DNA of 64,000 nt, from contig NZ_WUAF01000001.1 of the NCBI RefSeq assembly GCF_009800965.1, positions 186,001 to 250,000 on the forward strand. Direction: 5' to 3'. Below, in pieces: positions 27,499-38,010 of this stretch. Position 1 is the first letter of the stretch. Each line of letters opens with the position of its first letter. Position numbers and translations under genes: made by a program. The notes beneath the pieces are model-generated. The model worked only from the letters and a program-made list of their open reading frames with translations, ran no database searches and had not been told where the DNA came from. The stretch comes from Cognatazoarcus halotolerans (GTDB taxonomy: Bacteria; Pseudomonadota; Gammaproteobacteria; Burkholderiales; Rhodocyclaceae).

Positions 27499-27909
27499 AT
27501 GCCTGTCATCTATCGATGCGACGATCTTGCTCGCGCAATCGAGACTCCGACAGTCATGACACATCTGCTACTCATGTACCGCTCGCGGGCAAACGAGGCG
27601 AAATACCTCGTCGCTCGACACGTCGATCCGAGCTGGCTGAAGCAGCGTGGCTACGAGATCGCCCGCAGCCTCGGCAACCACGGCGCGCTCTGGCAACGCA
27701 CCGGTGCATGTGCATCCATGCGCACCCGCTTCGCACTGGACATCGATAGCGATGCCTGCCTCACGATCGAACGACAGAGCAAGGAAACGGCTGCGGCAGA
27801 CGTCAAAAAGCCAGCCTTGCGGCTGGCTTTTTCGGGCGCTACTGAAACGAGTCTTGCGCTCAGTGAGCCAGGATCCACTCCACCAGCGTGGTCGCCTCGG
27901 CAGCGCTGA
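27499..27909 (+). CDS. Hypothetical ORF running through a terminator
   Basis: Uncharacterised 136-codon frame. Codons 30-75 have the GC-rich third positions of real genes here, and the protein stretch around EAKYLVARHVDPSWLKQRGYEIARSLGNHG is plausible. The last third passes through the bidirectional terminator at 27805-27832 and overlaps the antisense 3' end of the cytochrome gene, which argues against the full frame. Either the stop lies past a sequencing or evolutionary frameshift, or it is not a gene. No family recognised. Otherwise 27481-27859 holds only the terminator. Confidence 0.3.
   Translation: MPVIYRCDDLARAIETPTVMTHLLLMYRSRANEAKYLVARHVDPSWLKQRGYEIARSLGNHGALWQRTGACASMRTRFALDIDSDACLTIERQSKETAAADVKKPALRLAFSGATETSLALSEPGSTPPAWSPRQR
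27805..27832. terminator. Bidirectional intrinsic terminator
   Basis: AAAAAGCCAGCC, loop TTGC, GGCTGGCTTTTT: a perfect 12-bp inverted repeat with A- and T-runs at its ends, able to terminate in both directions. It lies between the GGDEF-EAL gene (or the small ORF after it) and the convergent cytochrome c gene. Confidence 0.88.
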
Positions 27910-28171
27910 CCTGCGGGTTGGGCGGCATCGGGATCTGGCCCCAGGTACCTACGCCCCCTTTCTGGATCTTGGCTGCGAGCATTGCTGCTGCAGTCTTGTC
28001 ACCCTTGTATTTGGCAGCCACGTCCTTGTAGGACGGGCCAACCAGCTTCTTGTCCACTGCATGGCAGGCCAGGCAGTTCTTGGCTTTCGCCAGATCCATG
28101 CCGGCATCTGCAAAAGCGGGCGCGGCGCCCAGGATTCCAGCGGCGGCAACAGCGGCAACGAGCAATTTCAT
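27860..28171 (-). CDS. Small class I cytochrome c (c551/c552 type)
   Basis: Periplasmic monohaem electron carrier, 103 aa with a signal peptide (MKLLVAAVAAAGILGAAPAFA) and a mature part of about 80 aa. The haem motif is CLACH; the axial Met is in GQIPMPPNP, as in Pseudomonas c551 and Nitrosomonas c552. ATG 28171 is favoured over an in-frame GTG at 28180 because GGAGAGG sits 6 nt before it. It probably donates electrons to a terminal oxidase, nitrite reductase or peroxidase; no partner gene is adjacent. Confidence 0.93.
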   Translation of the reverse strand: MKLLVAAVAAAGILGAAPAFADAGMDLAKAKNCLACHAVDKKLVGPSYKDVAAKYKGDKTAAAMLAAKIQKGGVGTWGQIPMPPNPQVSAAEATTLVEWILAH

Positions 28172-28211
28172 ATTATTCACCTCTCCACATGGTCACGAAA
28201 CCGGGCTGATA

Positions 28212-30272
28212 CTAACTCAACCCGGGGGGTTTGCCTATCGGGCCGAGCGCCTGGTCCAGCGCTTCGAGCGAATCGATCGGCGGCAGGCATGTAACGCCTG
28301 AACAGACCCATGCGTTGACCTCGGTTGAATCCGCTTTCGCAAGCAAGGACGGCAGGCCTTCGATCCCGTTTGGAATGGCAAGGACCATGGTGGCGGGCCG
28401 ATAGTCACCAGCCAAGCGTCGATGCCAATGGTGCACGCCTTCTGCAGGACCGCGAATGATGACGATTGTCGGCGGGGTCAGCCACTCCTCAAGCGCGGTG
28501 ACCATCGAGGCCTGCCCTCCGGGTTGCGACTGCATCCCGGCAAAGAAGGCCCGCAAGCCACGTTCGGCAGCCTCACGATGGCGGGATTCACCGGTCATAT
28601 GCCCCAGCCGCTGCAGCGCGAAGGCCGCGATACCGTTGCCCGACGGCATGGCACTGTCATGAACCGGCTTGGGCCGCTGCAACAGCGCCTCGTGGTCGTG
28701 GCTGGTAAAGAAAAAACCGCCGTCCCGCGTGTCCTCGAATCGATCGAGCAGCGCCTCGGCCAGATCCTCGGCAAACCTCAGATCCTCCGGGCGGAATCGG
28801 GTCTGCATCATCTCGAGCAAGGCGTCGAGCAGGAAGGCATAGTCATCGAGATAGGCGTTGAACCGGGCGCGACCATCCTTCCAGCTGGCGAGCAAGCTTC
28901 GATTCCGCCACAGACTGGCACGGATGAAATCCACTGCCCTGGCCGCTGATGCGATCAGCTCCGGCTGCCCGAGCAGCCTTGCCGCGCGGGCCATGCCTCG
29001 TATCATGAGAGCGTTCCAGCTGGTCAGCACCTTGTCGTCGCGGCCGGGAGGAATACGGGTTCCGCGTGACTCGAACAAGCGTCGTCGCGCCTCGTCGAGC
29101 ATTGCACATGCCTCGTCCCGCGCCAAACCTTGTTCGGCACTCACTTCTGCGAGCGGCCGGGCAACGTGGAGGTGCCAGTGCCGATCCTCGAAATTCGGCG
29201 CCTGCTCGAGGCCGTAGTATGCCGCCACGAGTCGCCATGTACGGTCGTCCAGAAGCGCTTCGATCTGGTCCCGCTGCCACACGTAGAAGCGCCCCTCCTC
29301 GCCTTCAGAGTCAGCATCGAAAGAGGCGTAATAGCCCCCCTCGGGCGACTGCATCTCGCGCATTGCCCAGGCTGCGGTTTCGACGGCCACGCGATGGAAA
29401 TCGGCCTCGCCCGTCAGCACCCATGCATCCGCATAGAGCGCCAGCAGCGGACCGTTGTCATAAAGCATCTTCTCGAAATGGGGAATGTTCCAGCGCTCAT
29501 CCACGCTGTAGCGACTGAAGCCCCCTCCGAGATGATCGTAGATGCCGCCATTGCACATGCGACTCAGCGTCAGCAGCGCCATGTCCCGAGCGGCGACGTC
29601 GCCACTCGCCGCGAAACGCCGCAGCAGGAACTCGATATCGGCAGGATGCGGGAACTTGGGCGCGCCACCGAAGCCGCCGAATCGTCGATCGAAGCTGCTT
29701 TCGAGCAAATCGCGCAAGGCGTCCACCGGCGCGGCGCCCAAACTGGTCGAGTCCGCCATGCTGACGCGGGCACTGCGCTCGAGCGCCGCGCGCATCGCGG
29801 CATTCTGTTCTTCTATCGCACCACGTTGCTCGGCAAATGCACCGGCGACCCGCTCCAGCAGGCTGACGAAGGAAGGCAATCCGTAACGTGCCTCGCGCGG
29901 GAAATAGGTCCCCCCGAAGAAAGGCGTGCCATCCGGCGTCAGAAACATGGTGAGCGGCCAACCTCCACCACGCCGCGCCAGCATCTGATGAGCACTCTGG
30001 TATATCTGGTCGAGGTCGGGACGCTCCTCGCGATCGACCTTGATATTGACGAACAGCCGGTTCATGACGGCCGCCGTATCCGGATCCTCGAACGACTCAT
30101 GGGCCATGACATGGCACCAATGACAGGCCGAATAGCCGATGGAAAGCAGGATCGGTCTGTTCGTCTCGCGCGCCAGCTGTCTCGCCTCGTCACACCAAGG
30201 CCACCAATCGACCGGATTGGCGGCATGCTGCAACAGGTAAGGCGACGTTTCGGTGGCGAGACGGTTTGGCAC
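28212..30272 (-). CDS. YyaL family thioredoxin-like / six-hairpin glycosidase-like protein (DUF255)
   Basis: 686 aa, the usual YyaL length. The N-terminal DUF255 thioredoxin-like domain has the CxxC-type motif [16 protein letters not shown] near residue 50, and [23 protein letters not shown] follows. The remainder is an alpha/alpha barrel region ([66 protein letters not shown]) like N-acyl-glucosamine epimerase or glycosidase folds. The substrate is unknown in the family. It follows the urease operon terminator on the same strand. Confidence 0.9.
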   Translation of the reverse strand: MPNRLATETSPYLLQHAANPVDWWPWCDEARQLARETNRPILLSIGYSACHWCHVMAHESFEDPDTAAVMNRLFVNIKVDREERPDLDQIYQSAHQMLARRGGGWPLTMFLTPDGTPFFGGTYFPREARYGLPSFVSLLERVAGAFAEQRGAIEEQNAAMRAALERSARVSMADSTSLGAAPVDALRDLLESSFDRRFGGFGGAPKFPHPADIEFLLRRFAASGDVAARDMALLTLSRMCNGGIYDHLGGGFSRYSVDERWNIPHFEKMLYDNGPLLALYADAWVLTGEADFHRVAVETAAWAMREMQSPEGGYYASFDADSEGEEGRFYVWQRDQIEALLDDRTWRLVAAYYGLEQAPNFEDRHWHLHVARPLAEVSAEQGLARDEACAMLDEARRRLFESRGTRIPPGRDDKVLTSWNALMIRGMARAARLLGQPELIASAARAVDFIRASLWRNRSLLASWKDGRARFNAYLDDYAFLLDALLEMMQTRFRPEDLRFAEDLAEALLDRFEDTRDGGFFFTSHDHEALLQRPKPVHDSAMPSGNGIAAFALQRLGHMTGESRHREAAERGLRAFFAGMQSQPGGQASMVTALEEWLTPPTIVIIRGPAEGVHHWHRRLAGDYRPATMVLAIPNGIEGLPSLLAKADSTEVNAWVCSGVTCLPPIDSLEALDQALGPIGKPPGLS

Positions 30273-30352
30273 GGGAGCCTCCTCGGGAGTGGCGTCGGCC
30301 GCAGTCTAGCAGCGACCACCCGTACCGAACGAGGCAGGCGACAAGCGCCAAG

Positions 30353-30376
30353 AAAAAGGCCGCCCTCGCGGCGGCC
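30353..30376 (-). terminator. Intrinsic terminator of the urease operon
   Basis: Read on the minus strand: GGCCGCC, loop GCGAG, GGCGGCC, then TTTTT. It lies 21 bp after the hupE stop, closing the ureD-to-hupE transcript. Confidence 0.8.
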
Positions 30377-30396
30377 GCTTCCTTCGTGATCCCTGC

Positions 30397-30969
30397 TCAG
30401 TTCCCGAGCAGAACCAGACCCGTGGCTGCAATGCCGCCCCCCAGCGCACGTTTGAGAATCTGGGCAGTGGGGCTCTGCGGCATCCAGCGCGCCAACACGA
30501 TGCCGGCGAGGTGGAGTGCCGCAGTCGCGATCGCGAAGCCGGCGGCATAGCTCGCCAGCGAGCCCGCTCCCATTTCCGCCTGATGCGCCAGCCCGTGAAA
30601 CACCGCCATGGTCCCGATGAGCGCAAGCGCCGCGGCAAGTGGCAACCGCACCACGAAGGCGATCATCACGCCGAGGATCAACAGCGATGCAGCCACCCCG
30701 CCCTCTATCGCGGGTAACGAGTGACCATGCGCGCCGAGCATCGCGCCAAGCAGCATCGCTCCGACAAAGCCCGCGGGCAGGGCCCAACGCAGCGCCCCCT
30801 CCTGGCGCCCCGCGTAGAGGCCGACGGCAAGCATGGCAAGCATGTGATCGAGCCCGCTGAACGGGTGCACCACCCCTGCGGCAAAACCACCACCATGGCC
30901 GCCGTGGGCCATGGCGGAGCCCGCCGCGAGGAACAGCGTCAATGCAGTGAAGGTACGAGCAATGGACAT
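30397..30969 (-). CDS. ureJ: HupE/UreJ family nickel permease-like membrane protein
   Basis: Integral membrane protein of 190 aa, HupE/UreJ family, linked to nickel supply for urease or hydrogenase. It has a signal-like N-terminus (TALTLFLAAGSAMA), the family's His-rich start HGGHGGGFAAGVVHPFSGLDHMLAMLAVGLYAG, and several hydrophobic helices including FHGLAHQAEMG. Start ATG 30969 (MSIARTF) with GGAG-type SD upstream; the longer frame runs into the intergenic region. It is the last gene of the urease operon, 70 bp after ureG, where nickel uptake fits. Confidence 0.9.
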   Translation of the reverse strand: MSIARTFTALTLFLAAGSAMAHGGHGGGFAAGVVHPFSGLDHMLAMLAVGLYAGRQEGALRWALPAGFVGAMLLGAMLGAHGHSLPAIEGGVAASLLILGVMIAFVVRLPLAAALALIGTMAVFHGLAHQAEMGAGSLASYAAGFAIATAALHLAGIVLARWMPQSPTAQILKRALGGGIAATGLVLLGN

Positions 30970-31039
30970 GGAAATCTCCTTTAACGATGTTTCGGTGTAC
31001 TGCACCCGGCGGTCGGGCAACTTTCCGGCGCGAAGCGGC

Positions 31040-31690
<651 letters not shown>

Positions 31691-31720
31691 GAGAAACTCC
31701 TTGTCAGGGCTGTTCGCCGC

Positions 31721-32401
31721 TCACGAGCGGAACAGCCGGGTGTATTGGGTCTCGTGCCGGCTGCAGGCCAGCGCAAGCCCCGGCGTGAAGTTGTGCCAGT
31801 CCGCTTCGGGCAAGGCAAGCGCGCGTTCGGTGACCGCGGGCACCCGGCTGCCGAGCGCCGCGAGCAGCCGCTGCCCGGCGGACTGGCCCAGCGGCACGGT
31901 CTTGACTGCGGCCATCACCTGGTTCTCGAGCCAGGCCCAGAGGTAGGCCGGCACGGCCATCTCCCCTGGAATCCGCCAGGCGGCCGCGGCGGCGGCCCAG
32001 GCCGTGGGAAAGGCCGGTTCGTCGATTGCGAGCAGCCGCTCCCGCCCGGCAGCCAATTCAGCGAAACCCGGCAGATCGGACAGCAGGCGCACCAGTGAAT
32101 AACCCATCTGCACAGTCTCTGCACGCAACTCGGCGGTTTCGCGGCTGGCCAGAAAATCGTCGTTGAGCCGCGCGAGTTCTATGGTGTCGTCACGTTGCCA
32201 GGCACCGATCAGCGCCGCGAGCAAGGGCGCCTCGAAACTGCCGACACCGAACTCGAGCAGATCGCCGATCCACTCCGCCACATCCGCTTCGGTCTTGATC
32301 TCGCCGGATTCGACCAACCACTCGAGCCCCTGCGAATAGGTATAGGCGCCCACCGGCAAGGCCGGGCTGGCGAGCTGCAGCAGTCGCACCAGCGCGAGCA
32401 T
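31721..32401 (-). CDS. ureF: Urease accessory protein UreF
   Basis: All-helical GTPase-regulating chaperone, 226 aa, part of the UreD-UreF-UreG activation complex on apo-urease. The family N-terminus is LLQLASPALPVGAYTYSQGLEWLVESG, and the C-terminal tail CSRHETQYTRLFRS is the segment that docks UreD in known structures. Its ATG overlaps the ureE stop codon by one base, implying coupling. Confidence 0.95.
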   Translation of the reverse strand: MLALVRLLQLASPALPVGAYTYSQGLEWLVESGEIKTEADVAEWIGDLLEFGVGSFEAPLLAALIGAWQRDDTIELARLNDDFLASRETAELRAETVQMGYSLVRLLSDLPGFAELAAGRERLLAIDEPAFPTAWAAAAAAWRIPGEMAVPAYLWAWLENQVMAAVKTVPLGQSAGQRLLAALGSRVPAVTERALALPEADWHNFTPGLALACSRHETQYTRLFRS

Positions 32402-32880
32402 CAGGCCCCCGCCATCATGTGGATTCGCGCGCCGCTGCCGTCGCCGGGGTGTTGATGGCCCGGCGCATAGGCACCGGCCTCCGGCTCGAAAGGCGCCTCC
32501 ACCGGCACCACCTCGCAGCCCAGGCCAAGCAGCATGCCTTCAAGGACGTGGTCGCGCTGCAGGCGCAGCCAGCCCTCGCCGACTTCCACCGCGACATGAC
32601 GGTTGCCGAGGTGATAGGCCGCGCGAGCAAGATGATTTGCGTCCGCGCAGCGCACCTCGGCGAGGTCCTCGGGCGCGGCCTCGACGGCGACGATGCGGCC
32701 GTCACGTGCAGCGAGCCGGTCTCCGCCGCGCAGGATCGTGCCCCGCTCGAGAAACAGCCCGACCTCCTCGCCGCTGGTCAGCTTTGCGCGCAGACGGCTC
32801 TTGCAGCGGTACTCGAAGGGTAGCGAAAGCCGCTCGGTGGCCGGTTCAGAACCAGTGTGAATGGATTCGATCAACAGCAT
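32401..32880 (-). CDS. ureE: Urease accessory nickel metallochaperone UreE
   Basis: Homodimeric nickel carrier of 159 aa. The N-terminal peptide-binding domain has [38 protein letters not shown], and the metal-binding domain includes [14 protein letters not shown] with the conserved H-x-GNRH. The C-terminal tail [18 protein letters not shown] has only three His, far from the poly-His tail of Klebsiella UreE, so high-capacity nickel storage is unlikely. It follows ureC by 8 bp. Confidence 0.95.
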   Translation of the reverse strand: MLLIESIHTGSEPATERLSLPFEYRCKSRLRAKLTSGEEVGLFLERGTILRGGDRLAARDGRIVAVEAAPEDLAEVRCADANHLARAAYHLGNRHVAVEVGEGWLRLQRDHVLEGMLLGLGCEVVPVEAPFEPEAGAYAPGHQHPGDGSGARIHMMAGA

Positions 32881-32888
32881 GACGCGCC

Positions 32889-34591
<1,703 letters not shown>

Positions 34592-34592
<1 letters not shown>

Positions 34593-34897
34593 CACAGCGC
34601 CCCCATGACCTGAGCGTTGAAACCGAACACCTTTCGCTCGCCGGCCAGGGCCACCAGCTCCACGGTCCTGGTCTGGCCGGGCTCGAAACGCACCGCGGTA
34701 CCGGCAGCGATGTTCAGCCGGAAGCCTCTTGTCGCCACGCGGTCGAAATCGAGCGCCGGATTGGTCTCCGCAAAATGGTAGTGCGAACCGACCTGTACAG
34801 GGCGGTCGCCGGTATTGGTCACCGCCACTGTCAGGGTGGCACGCCCCGGGTTCAGTTCGATCTCGCCCTGCCGTACCTGCATTTCTCCGGGAATCAT
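34592..34897 (-). CDS. ureB: Urease beta subunit
   Basis: Structural subunit of the (alpha-beta-gamma)3 enzyme, 101 aa. It starts [19 protein letters not shown] and contains [18 protein letters not shown], both family hallmarks. ATG 34897 has GGGAG 8 nt upstream; a second ATG two codons earlier would leave too little spacing. The 28-bp gap to the small upstream gene and the stop/start overlap with ureC show the operon is compact. Confidence 0.97.
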
Positions 34898-34925
34898 CGT
34901 CATTACTCCCACGTTTCGTGTTTCA

Positions 34926-35189
34926 TCAACCGCGCCTGCCGTGCGGACGGTAGTCATATTTGGGTTCGTCGGGCTCGACGGTCTGCGGCAGCAGCCGGGC
35001 ACGCACGTCCGCGACCAGATCGAGCAGCTTCTCGTCGGTCGTCGCCTGTTCGATCTCGTTGAGGCGGCGAATCGCGTACTCGGGATCGTTGAACAGCAGC
35101 ACCAGATCTATTGTCTGGTTCAAGGTCGCCCGCAGGCATGTCTTGAGCCTCGCGGCAACCCGCGCGGCCTCCAGCTCCTCCAGATTCAT
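34926..35189 (-). CDS. Small conserved-looking protein between ureA and ureB
   Basis: 87-aa predicted soluble protein, strongly helical ([48 protein letters not shown]), ending in a charged tail ([14 protein letters not shown]). ATG 35189 is preceded by GGGGAAGG. No signal peptide or metal motif is visible. Its position inside the structural-subunit genes implies a urease-linked role, but I know of no established function. The longer frame to 35510 is an antisense-free shadow of ureA and was not used. Confidence 0.75.
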   Translation of the reverse strand: MNLEELEAARVAARLKTCLRATLNQTIDLVLLFNDPEYAIRRLNEIEQATTDEKLLDLVADVRARLLPQTVEPDEPKYDYRPHGRRG

Positions 35190-35203
35190 CACCTTCCCCT
35201 GTT

Positions 35204-35506
35204 TCAGACAATCGGCTGATGGACCGTGACCAGCTTGGTGCCATCCGGGAAGGTGGCCTCGACCTGGATCTCGGGAATCATCTCGGGCACGCCCTCCATG
35301 ACCTCCTCCCGACCCAGCAGCGTGGTGCCATAACTCATCAATTCGGCGACCGTCCGGCCATCGCGGGCGCCCTCGAGGATCGCGGCCGAGATATACGCCA
35401 CCGCTTCCGGGTAATTCAACTTCAGGCCTCGCGCCTTGCGCCGCTCGGCCACCAGGCCGGCGGTAAAGATCAGCAGCTTGTCCTTCTCCCGCGGAGTCAG
35501 TTCCAT
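35204..35506 (-). CDS. ureA: Urease gamma subunit
   Basis: 100-aa structural subunit with the canonical sequence [50 protein letters not shown]; the family's [12 protein letters not shown] and [26 protein letters not shown] follow. It lies 11 bp after ureD. It is a separate gene, not fused to ureB as in Helicobacter. Confidence 0.98.
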   Translation of the reverse strand: MELTPREKDKLLIFTAGLVAERRKARGLKLNYPEAVAYISAAILEGARDGRTVAELMSYGTTLLGREEVMEGVPEMIPEIQVEATFPDGTKLVTVHQPIV

Positions 35507-35517
35507 TCACACACCTC

Positions 35518-36384
35518 TCAGGTATTCCAGATCCGTGGCACCGTTACCGGGACACCCGCCACGCGGGGTCTGATCGCGGACCACAACTTCACGAACCATT
35601 CGCGCCCCGCCTCGCAGGAGCTGCCGCGAAAACGCGCCAGCAGCACGCCAGGCAGCCGGGTGACCGCGCCATCTCCCTCGATCGGAGCGACACCACGCCA
35701 GGCTTCGAGGACTTCGTCTTCCACCACGGGCGTCGCTACGATCAGGGTCCCGCTCACCGGCCAGCCCGCCAACCCGACGCCGGCCTCGAGGAGCCGCCCC
35801 CCGCCATCGATCCGGCTGCGCTCCAGCCATACCGGCCGGCCGTCGCGCGAAATCCGGATGGCCGAACGAAAGTCCCCTGCGGTGAAGCGTTCGCCCGAGG
35901 CGGAGCGCCCGAAGCGCACCATCTCCATGCCAACGAAGGCCGCATCACCCTGCAGCTCGACTCGGGTCTCCAACCGCCCAAGTGCACAATCGAAGACGAT
36001 GGATTCCTGCGGCACCCACTCGCACAGCGCACCCGGCGCGATCTCGATGCATTGCCGCAAACGCCCTTCCGCCCCAGCACTGCGGTACCACTTGCCCGCC
36101 CCCGGCGTCGTCAGCAAGGCATGCGCGCCGGCGCCGACGGTTACGTCGATCGAGAGCTCATCGCCCCCGGCAATACCCGCAGGCGGGTGCAGCACGATGC
36201 CGTGGCAAATCCGTTCGCCCTCCGGGTAAAGCGCTTTCTGAAGGCGAAGCGGTCCAATGTGGCTGCGTTCCGCCAACACCGTGCGTTCGCCACGCCGCTC
36301 GAATCCGAGCTGGAGGCGTGCCCGCCATGGCCCGGCGGCACTGCCTGCCGGCGTGATGACGCAAGAATCGAAAGGAGCATTCAT
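35518..36384 (-). CDS. ureD: Urease accessory protein UreD
   Basis: Scaffold that binds apo-urease and recruits UreF-UreG for nickel insertion; 288 aa. It has ALYPEGERICHGIVLHPPAGIAGGDEL, the HALLTTPGAGKWYRS segment and the C-terminal PRIWNT, all typical. First gene of the operon ureD-A-X-B-C-E-F-G-J. The annotated ATG has no visible SD and lies only about 12 bp from the -12 element of a candidate sigma54 promoter (36396-36411), so either the transcript is leaderless or that promoter is not used. Confidence 0.95.
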   Translation of the reverse strand: MNAPFDSCVITPAGSAAGPWRARLQLGFERRGERTVLAERSHIGPLRLQKALYPEGERICHGIVLHPPAGIAGGDELSIDVTVGAGAHALLTTPGAGKWYRSAGAEGRLRQCIEIAPGALCEWVPQESIVFDCALGRLETRVELQGDAAFVGMEMVRFGRSASGERFTAGDFRSAIRISRDGRPVWLERSRIDGGGRLLEAGVGLAGWPVSGTLIVATPVVEDEVLEAWRGVAPIEGDGAVTRLPGVLLARFRGSSCEAGREWFVKLWSAIRPRVAGVPVTVPRIWNT

Positions 36385-36395
36385 GCCCCGGGCTC

Positions 36396-36411
36396 TGCAA
36401 CAACCGGGCCA
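36396..36411 (-). promoter_or_regulatory. Candidate sigma54 promoter for the urease operon
   Basis: Minus strand TGGCCC-GGTTG-TTGCA: the invariant GG-N10-GC spacing holds, with one mismatch to TGGCAC-N5-TTGCA. The predicted start falls within a few bases of the ureD ATG, which is unusually close; that is the main doubt. Confidence 0.45.
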
Positions 36412-36524
36412 GCCTGACGATCTCGGAAATCACCGCGCCAGCAAAGGCGATTCCGACCCAGACGCTCACGGGAAACGAAGATTGAGTCCGCGCCACGCAC
36501 CACAACGGGGCGGTGCAATTTCGG

Positions 36525-36541
36525 CGCACCGCATTGGTGCA
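36525..36541. promoter_or_regulatory. NtrC-like enhancer dyad upstream of ureD
   Basis: CGCACCG-CAT-TGGTGCA matches TGCACCA-N3-TGGTGCA at 12 of 14 positions. It lies about 130-150 bp upstream of the candidate sigma54 promoter, a normal enhancer distance. A second pair, GCACCA (36497-36502) and GGTGCA (36512-36517), lies beside it with a 9-bp spacer. Confidence 0.5.
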
Positions 36542-36801
36542 AAAAAGGTCCGGAGAGGTAATTGCGCCCCATCGTGAAGCATACGAATCTCCGTTTTGCC
36601 GGTGCGCCGTCACGGTCCCCCGGGCACGGCGCCCGAAGACCCGGATCACGAAGCCGGCCCGGCAAAGTCGCCTGCCAGGCTACCGCATCGGGTGATCACG
36701 AAAACATAACATCGACCGCGCACAGTAAGGCTCTCGGCGCGCCGGCAAACGGCCTGCGATGCCGTATGACGCAGGGCAGACCAGCAACGCAAAGGGAAAA
36801 C

Positions 36802-37977
36802 ATGAACCGACTGATTCTTGCCACGGCAATTGCCGCCTGTACGAGCGCAGCCCAGGCTGCCGACTTTTCGCTGCGCCTGATCGGTGAGCACAGCATCGCC
36901 ACCGGCACGCTCTTCGACGGCGTCGAGTTCGGCGGCATCTCGGGCCTCGACCGCGCGGCCGATGGTAATTTCTGGGCCATTTCCGATGACCGTGGTGGCG
37001 AGCGCGGCACGCCGCGGTTCTACGATCTGTCGCTGGACTACGACGCGACGGGCTTTCACGGTGTCGCGATCAACCGTCAGATCAACATGCAGCGTCCCGA
37101 CGGCAGCGCCTTCCCGGCGTCCAGCCGCACCGTCGACCCGGAAAGCATCCGCGTCGCGCCGAACGGCAATCTTTACTGGTCGTCCGAGGGCAACTGGAGC
37201 ACCTCGGCTGCCAGCCGCTACCAACCCTTCGTGCGCGAAATGACCGTTGACGGCCGCTTCGTTCGCGAATTCGCGACACCCTCGATGTACGACTACGTCG
37301 ACAACAGCACCACCGGAGGACGCAGCAACAAGCTCTTCGAGGCACTTGCGGTTACCCCGAATGGAACGCTTTACGCAGCCAATGAAGACGCGCTGATTCA
37401 GGACGGCGACATCACCACCCTCGGAGCCGGCAGCACCGTGCGCGTCACCAGCATCGATCCGGTGAGCGGCACCGCCACCGCCCAGTACGCCTACCAACTG
37501 CCACCGATTCCGGTCGACGCCGCGGCGGGCGCCCCGTTCGGCCCCGACAACGGCCTGCCCGAGTTGCTCGCGGTCTCCGATACCCAGTTCATTGCAGTCG
37601 AACGGGCCTTCGCCTTTGGCGTGGGCAACACCATCCGGCTGGTTCTGACCAGCATCGCGCCCGACACCACCGACATATCCAGCTTCGCAAGCCTTGCTGG
37701 CGCCAGCTTCACGCCGATGAGCCGCGAACTCCTGCTCGAACTCCCGATCAGCTATCAGGGCGTGACCATTGACAACATGGAGGCGCTCACCTGGGGGCAC
37801 ACACTCGCCAACGGCAATCGCACCCTGGTACTCGCCGCCGATAATAATTTCAGCACTGCCCAGAGCACCTTGTTCATGGCTTTCGAGGTCACGCCGGTGC
37901 CTGAACCTGCCAGTTGGGCGATGCTGCTCGCCGGCCTTGGCCTCACCGGGCTGTTCGCCACCCGAAAGCGCACCTGA
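36802..37977 (+). CDS. PEP-CTERM anchored esterase-like/phytase-like family protein (copy A)
   Basis: Exported protein of 391 aa. Signal peptide MNRLILATAIAACTSAAQAA; then a beta-propeller-like domain of the 'esterase-like activity of phytase' family (GGISGLDRAADGNFWAISDDRGG, FEALAVTPNGTLYAANED, IDNMEALTWGH, LVLAADNNF). The C-terminus VPEPASWAMLLAGLGLTGLFATRKRT is a classical PEP-CTERM sorting signal: PEP motif, helix, basic tail. An exosortase (EpsH) should process it at the inner membrane; none is in the window. ATG 36802 is 4-5 nt after AAGGGAAA. Substrate unknown. It is followed by a paralogue after 33 bp. Confidence 0.85.
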   Translation: MNRLILATAIAACTSAAQAADFSLRLIGEHSIATGTLFDGVEFGGISGLDRAADGNFWAISDDRGGERGTPRFYDLSLDYDATGFHGVAINRQINMQRPDGSAFPASSRTVDPESIRVAPNGNLYWSSEGNWSTSAASRYQPFVREMTVDGRFVREFATPSMYDYVDNSTTGGRSNKLFEALAVTPNGTLYAANEDALIQDGDITTLGAGSTVRVTSIDPVSGTATAQYAYQLPPIPVDAAAGAPFGPDNGLPELLAVSDTQFIAVERAFAFGVGNTIRLVLTSIAPDTTDISSFASLAGASFTPMSRELLLELPISYQGVTIDNMEALTWGHTLANGNRTLVLAADNNFSTAQSTLFMAFEVTPVPEPASWAMLLAGLGLTGLFATRKRT

Positions 37978-38010
37978 GATTTCCCCTGCCACCAACCCCG
38001 GAGCCTCACC

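Larger units (their letters stand above)
36385..36801. other. Divergent intergenic region between ureD and a PEP-CTERM gene
   Basis: About 417 bp. It holds the ureD-directed sigma54 candidate and NtrC-like dyads listed separately. The remainder (about 36560-36790) has open frames on both strands but nothing with family resemblance. No terminator seen. Confidence 0.5.

Noticed and set aside
36731-36746. GG-N10-GC pair upstream of the first PEP-CTERM gene
   Set aside because: AGGCTC-TCGGC-GCGCC keeps the spacing but mismatches most other consensus positions; too weak in a high-GC background.
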